Positions 44,418 to 52,574 of a stretch of DNA of 64,000 nucleotides are shown in pieces. The stretch is from Rhodoblastus sp963704565. Its GTDB lineage: Bacteria > Pseudomonadota > Alphaproteobacteria > Rhizobiales > Beijerinckiaceae. Location of the stretch: contig OY969917.1 in NCBI GenBank assembly GCA_963704565.1, positions 3,844,001 to 3,908,000 of the forward strand. Reading direction: 5' to 3'. The position numbers and the translations under genes are program-made. Numbering within the stretch: position 1 is the stretch's first letter; every line of letters begins with the position of its first letter. The notes under the pieces are model-generated. The model saw only the letters and a program-made list of their open reading frames with translations. It was not told the origin of the DNA and did not search any database.

Positions 44418-46268
44418 CTAGACCGGGTTCGTGCCGTTCCGCAGCGCATCGAAATCCAGCCCATAGAACAAGCTGAAATCCACCCCGGGCGGCAGCGCCA
44501 GATTCTTGATCTTCAGGGCGTCCTCCGGCGCGACGGGCAACTCGCCATAATGCTCGTGTTCATCGCGCGCGGCATGCCCGACCTGGACGCGATTGGAAAG
44601 CTCGCTGACGCTCGCATTGCGCAGCGCCGTGATATACCAGTGGCGGAACCCATGGAATGTCCCGCCGGTTTCCGCCTTGGTCAGCACCCCGTTGACGAGT
44701 TTCTGGGCGGCGTCCTCCGGATCCTTGAGGCCGTCGTGGCGATTTGGAAAAACATATTGGTCCCCGAGTCCAATCGCCCAGTCGATGAATCCTATATCAT
44801 CGAACAGACGATGGAGAACGATGCCGCAAAGCGCGTCCGACGTCTTGATCGGCGTTTCCGTCACCGCGCCGGTGGCGGGATCGATGACATGCTGTGGAAT
44901 GCGAATGACGACGAATTCCCCGACCCGCGAAAAATGCTTGCCGCGCAAATAAGCCAGGAAGCCAATTCGTCGCCCGGTGAGCATTCCGAGCAGCAAGAGC
45001 ATGAGATGGTCAAGGCTGCCATAGCTCAACGCCACTCGGAAGGCTTCGGTCAGCCGCTCGACATTGGGAGCTTTCCGCTTTATCGGCTCCTTGAATCTCG
45101 GCATCTTGAGCTTCAATCGGGGAACGGGATTGGTAATCCTGTTTATCACACAAGCATCATCGAGAATTGTTCTCATTTCGACGATATAGTGACCCTTTAC
45201 GGTATTCTTTGCCATGATCCCATATTTATGTTTTTTCTCCTTATTGATGGCCACGATTTCATCGATGGACTTCCCAGCCAAATCATCATGGGACTCTGGT
45301 TCAGGTGGCCAATATTGCAGCTTATCGACAAGCTTCTGAAAATCGTCATGCTCATAACAATCGATGGGTTTGTCTTCGGCGCATCCCAGGAAAAACGAGA
45401 CCCTTCCGCGGATGGCTTTGATGTCGGCGCTTTCAATGCCGCCGTTCGCCCTGATCCTGGCATGCAAGTAGTTTTTGGCGGCTTCGCTGAACAGCGGGAG
45501 CGTAACAGGTACTCGGCCACTCGCAGGCCGCGCGCGCGTATCATCGGATTGGCAGGTCTCCTTGTGGGGCGTCGCTGCCGGGGCAACGGCGATCGCTGTT
45601 GAAGTGAGCCGCTCGAGGATGCCGTTCTGCCTGTCCATCATGGTGAGCAAACGGTCCGTCAGGGCGACGGAAGCGTCCGCGCCATTCGGGCTTCCTTCGT
45701 TTCCGAATTCTCCTGGGTCGCGATTCTTCGTGGCGGCGCCAACGCGATCGTAGCGCGCCATCAGATCGGCGCGGAGGCGCTCGGCGTTCTTCTTGACGTA
45801 GGGCGATCCGCTTTCAGCGGCGATCTCTCGGTTCAACTCGATATGATCGACCATTATATCCTTGATGGCAGCCGCCTCGGGCGAAAGTTGCGGCTCCGGC
45901 ACGCCCCGGATTTCGGATCGGATCAGCGCCCAGCGCGCGGCCATGAAAAAACCGAGGGGGTCGGCGCAGATCGCGGCCGTCATGGGGTCTCTGTCGTCTT
46001 GCTCGCCTTCCATCTCGAGTTTCCTCACGCGGGCGGCGGCAAAAACGCCTTCCGCCGCTGCAACCAGCATGCGCGCCCTTCGCTCGGCGGTGCGAATCGA
46101 CATCGGGCCGAGCGTCTTTCTAAGAGGTCCCAGTTTGCGGAAAGGGTCAAGGTCGACGGGAATTCGGATCTGGAAGCGCCAGCTCTCGCCCCGTTTGACG
46201 AGATAGCGGCGGCCTCGGCGGGCGCTCGGCGAGGTTGAGAGTTTGGGATCCAAACGAGGTTCCGACAT
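44418..46268 (-). CDS. Tyrosine recombinase (island integrase)
   Basis: The start is ATG 46268; a longer frame needs a TTG start. The product has 616 residues. The N-terminal arm-binding region opens with RRYLVKRGESWRFQIRIPVD, like integrases with a DUF6538-type start. The catalytic domain has the first Arg in GMLTGRRIGFLAYLR, the His-x-x-Arg box in HGFRHWYITAL, the second His in VGHAARDEHEHYG and the nucleophile Tyr in the same segment. The gene lies 96 bp from the tRNA-Ser 3' end and reads away from it, the usual geometry for integration into the tRNA. Probably responsible for the 12.03-46.38 kb island. Confidence 0.93.
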   Translation of the reverse strand: MSEPRLDPKLSTSPSARRGRRYLVKRGESWRFQIRIPVDLDPFRKLGPLRKTLGPMSIRTAERRARMLVAAAEGVFAAARVRKLEMEGEQDDRDPMTAAICADPLGFFMAARWALIRSEIRGVPEPQLSPEAAAIKDIMVDHIELNREIAAESGSPYVKKNAERLRADLMARYDRVGAATKNRDPGEFGNEGSPNGADASVALTDRLLTMMDRQNGILERLTSTAIAVAPAATPHKETCQSDDTRARPASGRVPVTLPLFSEAAKNYLHARIRANGGIESADIKAIRGRVSFFLGCAEDKPIDCYEHDDFQKLVDKLQYWPPEPESHDDLAGKSIDEIVAINKEKKHKYGIMAKNTVKGHYIVEMRTILDDACVINRITNPVPRLKLKMPRFKEPIKRKAPNVERLTEAFRVALSYGSLDHLMLLLLGMLTGRRIGFLAYLRGKHFSRVGEFVVIRIPQHVIDPATGAVTETPIKTSDALCGIVLHRLFDDIGFIDWAIGLGDQYVFPNRHDGLKDPEDAAQKLVNGVLTKAETGGTFHGFRHWYITALRNASVSELSNRVQVGHAARDEHEHYGELPVAPEDALKIKNLALPPGVDFSLFYGLDFDALRNGTNPV

Positions 46269-46363
46269 GGGTACAGGCTCCGTGGAGGCCCATGGTCGGA
46301 ATGGCAAAAACGCGTATTATTTCAGTTGGTTAGTTGGTGAGGCAAGTTGGCTTGAGCTTCACC

Positions 46364-46381
46364 GTGGCGGAGAGGGAGGGA
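46364..46381 (+). repeat. Right attachment-site copy within tRNA-Ser 3' end
   Basis: Eighteen bases identical to 12027-12044. They span the CCA end, discriminator, 3' acceptor strand and part of the T arm of the tRNA-Ser, so insertion leaves the tRNA gene intact. Confidence 0.82.
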
Positions 46382-46454
46382 TTCGAACCCCCGATACGGT
46401 TGCCCGTATGCCGCATTTCGAGTGCGGTGCTTTCAACCACTCAGCCACCTCTCC
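46365..46454 (-). tRNA. tRNA-Ser (anticodon CGA)
   Basis: On the minus strand the gene starts GGAGAGGTGGCTGAGTGG and ends with CCTCTCC, discriminator G and an encoded CCA. The anticodon stem CCGCA/TGCGG encloses the loop CTCGAAA, giving anticodon CGA. A long variable arm (CATACGGGCAACCGTATCG) confirms a class II serine tRNA of 90 nt. It reads UCG codons. Its 3' end is the integration site of the island. Confidence 0.97.
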
Positions 46455-46807
46455 ATCCGGGGCGCGTCGGCGGGCCAAGCCCGTCTTGTGGTGAGGCGGC
46501 GCAATATCAGGCCGCGCGGCCGGGCGCAAGCGCCTTCGCCGGATGCAGGGCGAAAATCATTCGCGCGCAACATCCGCGCTTGACTTCTCGGGAGGCCCGG
46601 CATAGGAAACCCAACGGTTTGTCGTGGCTCGTCGCCGCGACATTTGTGTTTTTCGGTCCTGCTGATTCTTTCAACTTGGCCGAAATCGCCCGCAACCGGA
46701 ACTCTGACGGCGAAAACGCCGCAGGGCTTCCATCCACCCGGTTCAACTGCAAAGAAGCCGGCCGCGTCCTTGGGCGTAGAGCCGGATATCGAACACGAGG
46801 AAGAACG
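46455..46807. other. Upstream region of rplU
   Basis: About 350 bp between divergently oriented tRNA-Ser and rplU. It must hold promoters for both, but I cannot mark them with confidence. No coding remnant or repeat is recognisable. Confidence 0.4.
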
Positions 46808-47119
46808 ATGTTCGCAGTCATCAAAACCGGCGGCAAGCAATATCGCGTCGCCGCCGACGAAAAGATCACCGTCATGTCGCTGGAAGGCGACGCCGGTTCC
46901 GTCATTACCTTTTCCGACGTTCTGATGGTCGAGAAGGACGGCGCCGCCCAGGTCGGCGCGCCTTTCGTCGCCGGCGCCTCCGTGAAGGCTGAGATCGTCG
47001 AGCAGACGCGCGGCCCGAAGGTCATTTCCTTCAAGAAGCGCCGCCGCAAGAATTCGAAGCGCAAGCGCGGCCACCGTCAGGATCTGACGGTCGTGCGCAT
47101 CACCGAAGTCGTCGCCTGA
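46808..47119 (+). CDS. rplU: 50S ribosomal protein L21
   Basis: 103 residues, the standard length for bacterial bL21. It starts MFAVIKTGGKQYRVAADEKI and has the signature segment KKRRRKNSKRKRGHRQ near the C-terminus. The start at 46808 follows GAGGAAGAACG. It is the first gene of the classical rplU-rpmA-obgE order, which marks the return to core chromosome after the island and tRNA. Confidence 0.98.
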   Translation: MFAVIKTGGKQYRVAADEKITVMSLEGDAGSVITFSDVLMVEKDGAAQVGAPFVAGASVKAEIVEQTRGPKVISFKKRRRKNSKRKRGHRQDLTVVRITEVVA

Positions 47120-47190
47120 CCGGCTCGCGCTTCACGGGTTGACATGTAGCCGCCACGGAGGCGGCGGAACAGATTTTTCGGAGCAGGACA

Positions 47191-47463
47191 ATGGCTCACA
47201 AGAAAGCAGGCGGTTCGTCACGCAACGGGCGCGACTCGGCAGGCCGGCGCCTTGGCGTGAAGAAATTCGGCGGCGAGAAGGTCGTAGCCGGCAATATCCT
47301 GGTGCGTCAGCGCGGCACCAAATGGCACCCCGGCGCCAATGTCGGCATGGGCAAGGACCACACCTTGTTCGCCCTCGTGGACGGCAAGGTGGTCTTCAAG
47401 GCCCAGGGCGCCCGATCCGTGATTACGGTGGCGGCCGCCCCGGCGGCGGCGGCTGCGGAATAA
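47191..47463 (+). CDS. rpmA: 50S ribosomal protein L27
   Basis: 90 residues, opening MAHKKAGGSSRNGRDSAGRR with the typical GVKKFGGEKVVAGNILVRQR and GTKWHPGANVGMGKDHTLFA segments that place its N-terminus near the peptidyl-transferase centre. The C-terminus has an Ala-rich tail (AAAPAAAAAE). 71 bp after rplU, in the same operon. Confidence 0.98.
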   Translation: MAHKKAGGSSRNGRDSAGRRLGVKKFGGEKVVAGNILVRQRGTKWHPGANVGMGKDHTLFALVDGKVVFKAQGARSVITVAAAPAAAAAE

Positions 47464-47633
47464 CAGAGGTCGCGATCCTCGGGACCTCGCCGGCGCAAGC
47501 CCTTCCGGCAGGTTCCCAAAGTCGATTTTTCTTTGGTCCGGCGCAAAAGCCGGGGAAACGACAAATGGTCACGTTCCAGCACGAAGATGGTCACAATCTT
47601 CGGTTGGAATGACATCCGGAGCCAATTGCTGCA

Positions 47634-47660
47634 GGGGAAACGGCGCCGTTTCCCCTTTTG
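47634..47660 (+). terminator. Probable terminator after rpmA
   Basis: A perfect 22-bp palindrome at 47634-47655, arms GGGGAAACGGC and GCCGTTTCCCC, followed directly by TTTTG. It lies 170 bp after rpmA and 20 bp before the acetyltransferase start, so it may end or attenuate the ribosomal-protein transcript. Confidence 0.65.
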
Positions 47661-47679
47661 CTTTGACCGGAGCCTTTTC

Positions 47680-48288
47680 ATGTTTCCCGAAATCGCCCGC
47701 GACGATGTGTTTCGCCTCGAAACCCGGCGATTGTGGCTACGCTGGCCGCGCGCCTCGGACGCGCCCGCCGTTTCCGCTTTGGCGGGAGACTGGGGCGTCG
47801 CCCGCTGGACCGCGCTGATTCCCCATCCCTATACGATCGAAGACGCCGAACGCTGCATTCTGGCGGCGCGCGCCGCCAATGCGCGCGGCGCGGCGCTGCG
47901 TTTCGCGCTGACGCTTAAGGATTTCCCGTGCAAGCTGGTCGGCATGGCGGCAATCGAGCCGGCGGAGGATGGTCCCAGGCTCGGCTTCTGGCTGGGACGG
48001 CCCTATTCCGGGCGCGGCCTGATGAGCGAGGCGGCGCAGGCCATGGCCGACATTTTCTTCCGCGTCACGGAGGCCGAACGGCTCTCGACCGTCATCGTGA
48101 CCGATAACGCCGCCTCCCGCGCCGTGCTGGAAAAATGCGGCTTTGGCGAGAGCGAAAGGTTCGACGCCGGCTCCGGGCGCCACGCCGACAGCCCCGTCGT
48201 GCGGATGACGCTGTCGCGCGACGAATGGCGGGCGCCGCGAAGCGCCGGCTTGCGGCCCGCGCTCGCCTTCGATACAGCCTTGGCCTGA
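47680..48288 (+). CDS. GNAT-family N-acetyltransferase
   Basis: The start at 47680 (MFPEIARDDVFRLETRRLWL) has GGAG upstream; the product has 202 residues. The sequence follows the RimJ/RimL pattern: LETRRLWLRWPRASDAPAV at the start, FWLGRPYSGRGLMSEA for acetyl-CoA binding (R/Q-x-x-G-x-A/G type) and VTDNAASRAVLEKCGF near the end. A GNAT gene between rpmA and obgE is common in this bacterial order. Substrate unknown, possibly a ribosomal protein or amine. Confidence 0.88.
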   Translation: MFPEIARDDVFRLETRRLWLRWPRASDAPAVSALAGDWGVARWTALIPHPYTIEDAERCILAARAANARGAALRFALTLKDFPCKLVGMAAIEPAEDGPRLGFWLGRPYSGRGLMSEAAQAMADIFFRVTEAERLSTVIVTDNAASRAVLEKCGFGESERFDAGSGRHADSPVVRMTLSRDEWRAPRSAGLRPALAFDTALA

Positions 48289-48349
48289 ACATTTTTCCTC
48301 ACGACATCGGCGATCCGCGCTTTCCGCGCGGGCCGCTCCGGGCTCAAAC

Positions 48350-49423
48350 ATGAAATTTCTCGACCAGGCCAGGATTTATGTGCGTTCGGGCGACGGCGGC
48401 ACCGGCTGCGTGTCGTTCCGGCGCGAGAAATTCATCGAATTCGGCGGCCCGGACGGCGGCGACGGCGGGCGCGGCGGCGATGTCGTGGCCGAATGCGTCG
48501 CCGGGCTCAACACGCTGATCGATTACCGCTTCCAGCAGCATTTCAAGGCCAAGACCGGCATGCACGGCATGGGCAAGAACCGCGCCGGCGGGCGCGGCGC
48601 CGATTCCGTGCTAAAAGTCCCGGAAGGCACGCAGATTTTCGAGGAGGACGGCGAAACCCTGATCGCCGATCTCACCGAGGTCGGCCAGCGCGTCGTCATC
48701 TGCAAGGGCGGCAATGGCGGCTTCGGCAACCTCCATTTCACCACCTCGACCAATCGCGCGCCGCGCCGCGCCAATCCGGGGCAGGAGGGCGAGGAGCGCA
48801 CACTCATCCTGCGCCTGAAGCTGATCGCCGACGCCGGCCTGGTCGGCCTGCCCAACGCCGGCAAATCGACCTTTCTGGCGACCGTCTCCGCCGCCAGGCC
48901 GAAAATCGCCGATTATCCCTTCACCACGCTCCATCCCAATCTCGGCGTCGTCCATGTCGACGGCAAGGAATTCGTGCTGGCCGACATTCCCGGCCTGATC
49001 GAAGGCGCCCATGAGGGCCACGGCCTCGGCGACCGCTTTTTAGGCCATGTCGAGCGCACCGGCGCCCTCCTGCATCTGATCGACGCCACCGGCGAACACG
49101 CCGGCAAGGATTACAAAATCGTGCGCGGCGAACTGGCGGCCTATGGCAACGGGCTGGAGGAAAAGACCGAAATCGTCGTGCTGTCGAAGATCGATTCGGT
49201 CGATGCGGAAACGCTGAAAAAGCAGGTCGAACGTTTGAAGCGCGCGATCCGGTCGGCCGGCCCGCCGCTCAGCGAGGGCGAGAAGCCGGGGGCGCCGTTG
49301 AAAATGTCGGCGATCGCCGGCGAGGGCGTCACCGAAGTGCTGCGCGCTCTGTGGCGGATCATTGCCGAACGCCGGCGCCGGGAGGCGGCGCTGGCGCCGC
49401 AGGAAGATTGGCGGCCTTTGTAA
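48350..49423 (+). CDS. obgE: Obg-family GTPase
   Basis: 357 residues. The glycine-rich OBG domain (about 1-158, e.g. GGPDGGDGGRGGDVV and GMGKNRAGGRGADS) is followed by a GTPase domain with G1 GLPNAGKST, G3 DIPGLIEGAHEGHGLG and G4 LSKID. An essential ribosome-assembly and stress-response GTPase. It forms a unit with proB, whose start is 26 bp downstream. Confidence 0.97.
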   Translation: MKFLDQARIYVRSGDGGTGCVSFRREKFIEFGGPDGGDGGRGGDVVAECVAGLNTLIDYRFQQHFKAKTGMHGMGKNRAGGRGADSVLKVPEGTQIFEEDGETLIADLTEVGQRVVICKGGNGGFGNLHFTTSTNRAPRRANPGQEGEERTLILRLKLIADAGLVGLPNAGKSTFLATVSAARPKIADYPFTTLHPNLGVVHVDGKEFVLADIPGLIEGAHEGHGLGDRFLGHVERTGALLHLIDATGEHAGKDYKIVRGELAAYGNGLEEKTEIVVLSKIDSVDAETLKKQVERLKRAIRSAGPPLSEGEKPGAPLKMSAIAGEGVTEVLRALWRIIAERRRREAALAPQEDWRPL

Positions 49424-49448
49424 GAACAGTGAGAATTCCGGAAGCGAC

Positions 49449-50588
49449 ATGACTCTCCCTTCTCTCGATCAGTTCAAGCGCATCGTCGTCAAGGTCGGCT
49501 CCTCGCTGCTGGTGGATCGCGCGCGCGGCGCGGCCAATCGCGAATGGCTTGAGGGGCTGGCCGACGATCTCGCCGCCTTGCATCGGCGCGGCGCCGATGT
49601 GCTGGTGGTTTCCTCCGGCGCGGTGGCTTTGGGCCGCTCGGTGCTCGGCCTGCCGCCCGGCCCGTTGAAGCTCGAGGATTCGCAGGCTTCCGCCGCCGTC
49701 GGCCAGATTGCTCTGTCGCGCATCTGGGCCGAGGTTCTGGCCGAGCGCCAGATCGTGGCGGGCCAGATTCTGGTGACGTTCGGCGATACGGAAGAGCGCC
49801 GGCGCTATCTCAATGCGCGCGAGACGCTAGCGCGGCTGATGGCGATGCGCGCCGTGCCGGTGATCAACGAAAACGACACGGTGGCGACCAGCGAAATCCG
49901 CTATGGCGACAACGACCGGCTGGCGGCGCGCGTCGCCACCATGGCCTCGGCCGATCTGCTGATCCTGCTGTCGGACGTCGCCGGGCTCTATGATTCGCCG
50001 CCGGCGCAAAACCCCAATGCGCGGCTGATTCCGGTCGTGCCGCGAATTTCGGCCAAGATCGAGGCCATGGCCGGCGGCGCGGCCTCGGAATTGTCGCGCG
50101 GCGGCATGCAGACCAAAATCGAGGCCGCCAAGATCGCCACCGCCGGCGGCGCCCATATGGTCATCGCCGACGGCCAGCAATCCCACCCCGTGGCGCGGAT
50201 CGCCAGGGCTGAGCCCTGCACATGGTTTCTCACCCCTTCCACGCCGGTCACCGCGCGGAAAAAATGGATCGCGGGTTCGCTCGCGCCGCAGGGCGTGCTG
50301 ACCATCGACGACGGCGCCGCGCGGGCCATCGTCGCCGGGGCCAGCCTGCTGCCGGCGGGGGTGAAATCGGTCGAGGGCGATTTCGCGCGCGGCGACTGCG
50401 TGATCATCCGCAATCTTCAGGGCGGCGAGATCGGCCGCGGGCTGGTGGGCTATGACGCGGCCCACGCCCAAAAAATCATCGGCCGCAATTCGCGCGACAT
50501 TTCCGCGATTCTCGGCACGGAAGGCCGGGTGGAGATGATCCACCGCGACGACATGGCTTTGGGGCGCGACCTCGCCGAGGGAAAGTGA
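49449..50588 (+). CDS. proB: Glutamate 5-kinase
   Basis: 379 residues; the start at 49449 (MTLPSLDQFKRIVVKVGSSL) is set by family length. The kinase domain has VVKVGSSLLVD, VVSSGAVALG, VINENDTVAT and the phosphate-binding GDNDRLAARVA. The C-terminal about 100 residues form a PUA domain (APQGVLTIDDGAARAI onward). First step of proline synthesis. Its usual partner proA lies 7.9 kb away, with unrelated genes between. Confidence 0.97.
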   Translation: MTLPSLDQFKRIVVKVGSSLLVDRARGAANREWLEGLADDLAALHRRGADVLVVSSGAVALGRSVLGLPPGPLKLEDSQASAAVGQIALSRIWAEVLAERQIVAGQILVTFGDTEERRRYLNARETLARLMAMRAVPVINENDTVATSEIRYGDNDRLAARVATMASADLLILLSDVAGLYDSPPAQNPNARLIPVVPRISAKIEAMAGGAASELSRGGMQTKIEAAKIATAGGAHMVIADGQQSHPVARIARAEPCTWFLTPSTPVTARKKWIAGSLAPQGVLTIDDGAARAIVAGASLLPAGVKSVEGDFARGDCVIIRNLQGGEIGRGLVGYDAAHAQKIIGRNSRDISAILGTEGRVEMIHRDDMALGRDLAEGK

Positions 50589-50606
50589 ATTCGGCTGCGT
50601 CGGTTC

Positions 50607-51392
50607 TCAGAAATGATAATTGGCGCCGAGCGACAGAATATTTCCCCAGCCCTTGTTCCAAAACGTGAAGCTGGTGACCTGGACGCCGTTGGCATAGGCC
50701 GGGGTGTAGAGCGTCACCTTGGGAAAAGCGTAATATTTATAGTCGAGCTGCAGCGACCAGTTGCGGGTCAGCCTGTATTCGAAACCGCCGCCGGCCGTCA
50801 GGCCGGTTCGCATCTGGTCGAGCGAATTGGCGCCATATATGATGACGCCGGGAAAACGCAAGGACGGTAGGTCGCCGCCGTGTCCAACGGAGGGCGGTAT
50901 GACGCCGGTGACGGCCGTATCCATGCTCGCGCCGCCCATGATGAGGCCGGCCGTGACATAGGGCAGGAAATTGTCGGAGACTTCATAGCCGAAGCGGCCG
51001 ACGACGGTGGAGAAAAAATTAGCGGAGAAATGATTGGCCGCCTGAAACTGCGCGGGTAGAAAAAGCTGCCTCCCCTCCCACAAAATGTTCAACGACTCCG
51101 TCCATTGGTCAAAGCTGTTGGAGGAATTGGGGCGCCAGAACGCGTCGATCCGGGGGCCGAAGACGAAGCGGCCGACCTGATAGGAATAGCCAATCTGCAC
51201 GCCGCCAAGGCCAAGGGTCTTGGTGGCAAGAAAATTCGCGCCGCCAAAGCCGCCGAGGTAGAGGCCGGCCCAGTTCGTGGCCGGCGCCGCGTCGCGGACG
51301 GGCGAACCGGCAACGTCGGCGTCTGCGGCGGCAAAAGCCGGGTTGGCGGCAAGAGCAAGGGCGGCGTAAAGCGCAAAGACCGGCGACTTCAT
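50607..51392 (-). CDS. Outer-membrane beta-barrel protein
   Basis: The start is placed at 51392 (MKSPVFALYAALALAANPAF), giving a signal peptide and about 261 residues. The mature protein shows alternating strands such as WAGLYLGGFGGANFLATKTL, GVQIGYSYQVGRFVFGP and a C-terminal strand LSLGANYHF ending in Phe, the outer-membrane assembly signal. It resembles Omp25/opacity-like porins of Hyphomicrobiales. It converges with proB, with 18 bp between the stops. Function is structural or unknown. Confidence 0.82.
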   Translation of the reverse strand: MKSPVFALYAALALAANPAFAAADADVAGSPVRDAAPATNWAGLYLGGFGGANFLATKTLGLGGVQIGYSYQVGRFVFGPRIDAFWRPNSSNSFDQWTESLNILWEGRQLFLPAQFQAANHFSANFFSTVVGRFGYEVSDNFLPYVTAGLIMGGASMDTAVTGVIPPSVGHGGDLPSLRFPGVIIYGANSLDQMRTGLTAGGGFEYRLTRNWSLQLDYKYYAFPKVTLYTPAYANGVQVTSFTFWNKGWGNILSLGANYHF

Positions 51393-51539
51393 GGCAATGA
51401 CGTCCAAAATAGAGAGGCGTTGCAACTTGCCCCGCCGTATCCGTGGATGAGATGCGAGTCAAGCGCCGCCGGCCCCACAGGCAGGGCCAAATCGCCGGAG
51501 TCCGACCAGTCTGCCGGCGCCGCCGCGTGGAAAACGCCG

Positions 51540-51763
51540 GCTAGCGGAAATGCCGCAGGTAATAGCCTTCGAACAGGCCCTTCAGCCAATGGAAGAGGCG
51601 CAGTTTGGGGCTGACGAAATTGAATTTTTCCGAGCGATAGACCAGAATGCCGGTGTCGAGCATATCGACGATGCAGATCAGTTCCGGCTTGAATGTGGCG
51701 TTGGGTTCGCGCCGGCTCAAGATGGCGTCGATATTGGCGGCGGCGGTGACCGCCTGCAGATCG
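51540..51763 (+). repeat. 224-bp direct repeat, copy 1
   Basis: Matches 55631-55854 at high identity with no length change. Together the copies flank 51764-55630, which holds a hypothetical gene and the glucan phosphorylase gene. Confidence 0.88.
51541..51763 (-). pseudogene. Duplicated 3' fragment of the SQR-like gene
   Basis: The minus strand encodes ANIDAILSRREPNATFKPEL, the ICIVDMLDTGILVYRSEKFN segment and the YYLRHFR end, nearly identical to the C-terminus of the flavoprotein gene at 55632-56759, down to the same stop codon. Only the last about 74 codons are present and no start exists. A few substitutions (for example ATFKPEL versus AAFKAEL) show it has drifted since duplication. Confidence 0.88.
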
Positions 51764-51828
51764 CCCCCTTCAGCGGTTCCACGCCACCGAACACCGCCCC
51801 CTGCTTCGTCAAAACTCCAAAGGGCTTG

Positions 51829-52245
51829 TCACGAGGGATTTTGGACTTTTCCGGCATTTTCTTCGCGCGCCATCATGCGCTCGACTTCCTCGGCGAGTTT
51901 TCCGTAAGCGCAAATCAAGACCGCCAAATCCTCAGCCATTTCACGTAATTGCGGGACATCGCCGCCGCCAACAATATTCAGCTTTTCTTTCAGCCGGGAG
52001 GTGGCGGCGCACACCGCCTGACTCCAATCGAGCGCCGGCCTGTTAGTTAAATTCCTGGCGGCGTCGGGCCCCGGCGCGCGCCCCCGCGCGGGCAATTGCC
52101 CCACGTCTTGCGGTTCAACGCTCTTCGCGACCGCGACCTTGCGACGAACGACCCGGACCAGACCATCTTTCCGGCCAAGATTTTTTGACGGAAGCGCTCC
52201 CGAAGAACGTCGATACGGGAGCTTCTCTCGCGATTTCCGTAACAT
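51829..52245 (-). CDS. Hypothetical protein
   Basis: The start at 52245 (MLRKSREKLPYRR) has GGGAG 7 bp upstream; the product has 138 residues. A basic N-terminal half is followed by a helical C-terminal segment (LDWSQAVCAATSRLKEKLNI; MAEDLAVLICAYGKLAEEVE). It lies between the SQR fragment and the phosphorylase gene. No family recognised; composition and ribosome-binding site give modest support. Confidence 0.45.
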   Translation of the reverse strand: MLRKSREKLPYRRSSGALPSKNLGRKDGLVRVVRRKVAVAKSVEPQDVGQLPARGRAPGPDAARNLTNRPALDWSQAVCAATSRLKEKLNIVGGGDVPQLREMAEDLAVLICAYGKLAEEVERMMAREENAGKVQNPS

Positions 52246-52574
52246 AGCGCACTCCCACGATGAGGTTTCGCAGGCAACGACCGTCACTTATCTGGAGCGT
52301 GGTCCTCGATCCGCCTCGGATCGGGCATAAGCACGGCCGATAGGTCGAAACGGCCGATTCCTTAAACTTAGTACTAAACTCATCCATCGATGCCGGCAAT
52401 GAGCCAAATCAATCGCCATGGCGTCGTCCTCCAAGCGCCTGGCTGCGCATCGGCGCGCTCCGCCGTCCGGCGCTTTGATCTCATCCACAGGCGATATCGC
52501 TCGGATCAGCGAGCAAGACGGCGCACCATGAAACGACGATCTCGTCATGGCGGAGCGGCGATTCGACCGCCTCG
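52246..52574. other. Intergenic gap, no gene recognised
   Basis: About 330 bp downstream of the phosphorylase gene. No convincing frame, repeat or terminator stands out. Confidence 0.4.

Larger units (their letters stand above)
12027..46381. mobile_element. Integrated genomic island at tRNA-Ser(CGA), about 34.4 kb
   Basis: The borders are defined by an 18-bp perfect direct repeat, GTGGCGGAGAGGGAGGGA, at 12027-12044 and 46364-46381. The right copy is the 3' end of an intact minus-strand tRNA-Ser. A tyrosine recombinase gene sits within 100 bp of that end, pointing inward, as in tRNA-integrated islands. Cargo is almost wholly conflict-type genes (nucleases, ATPases, proteases, HEPN, a WYL regulator) with several frameshifted or truncated members and AT-rich outliers. 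No transfer, replication or virion genes are recognisable, so it is either mobilised by a helper or immobile. Confidence 0.85.
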
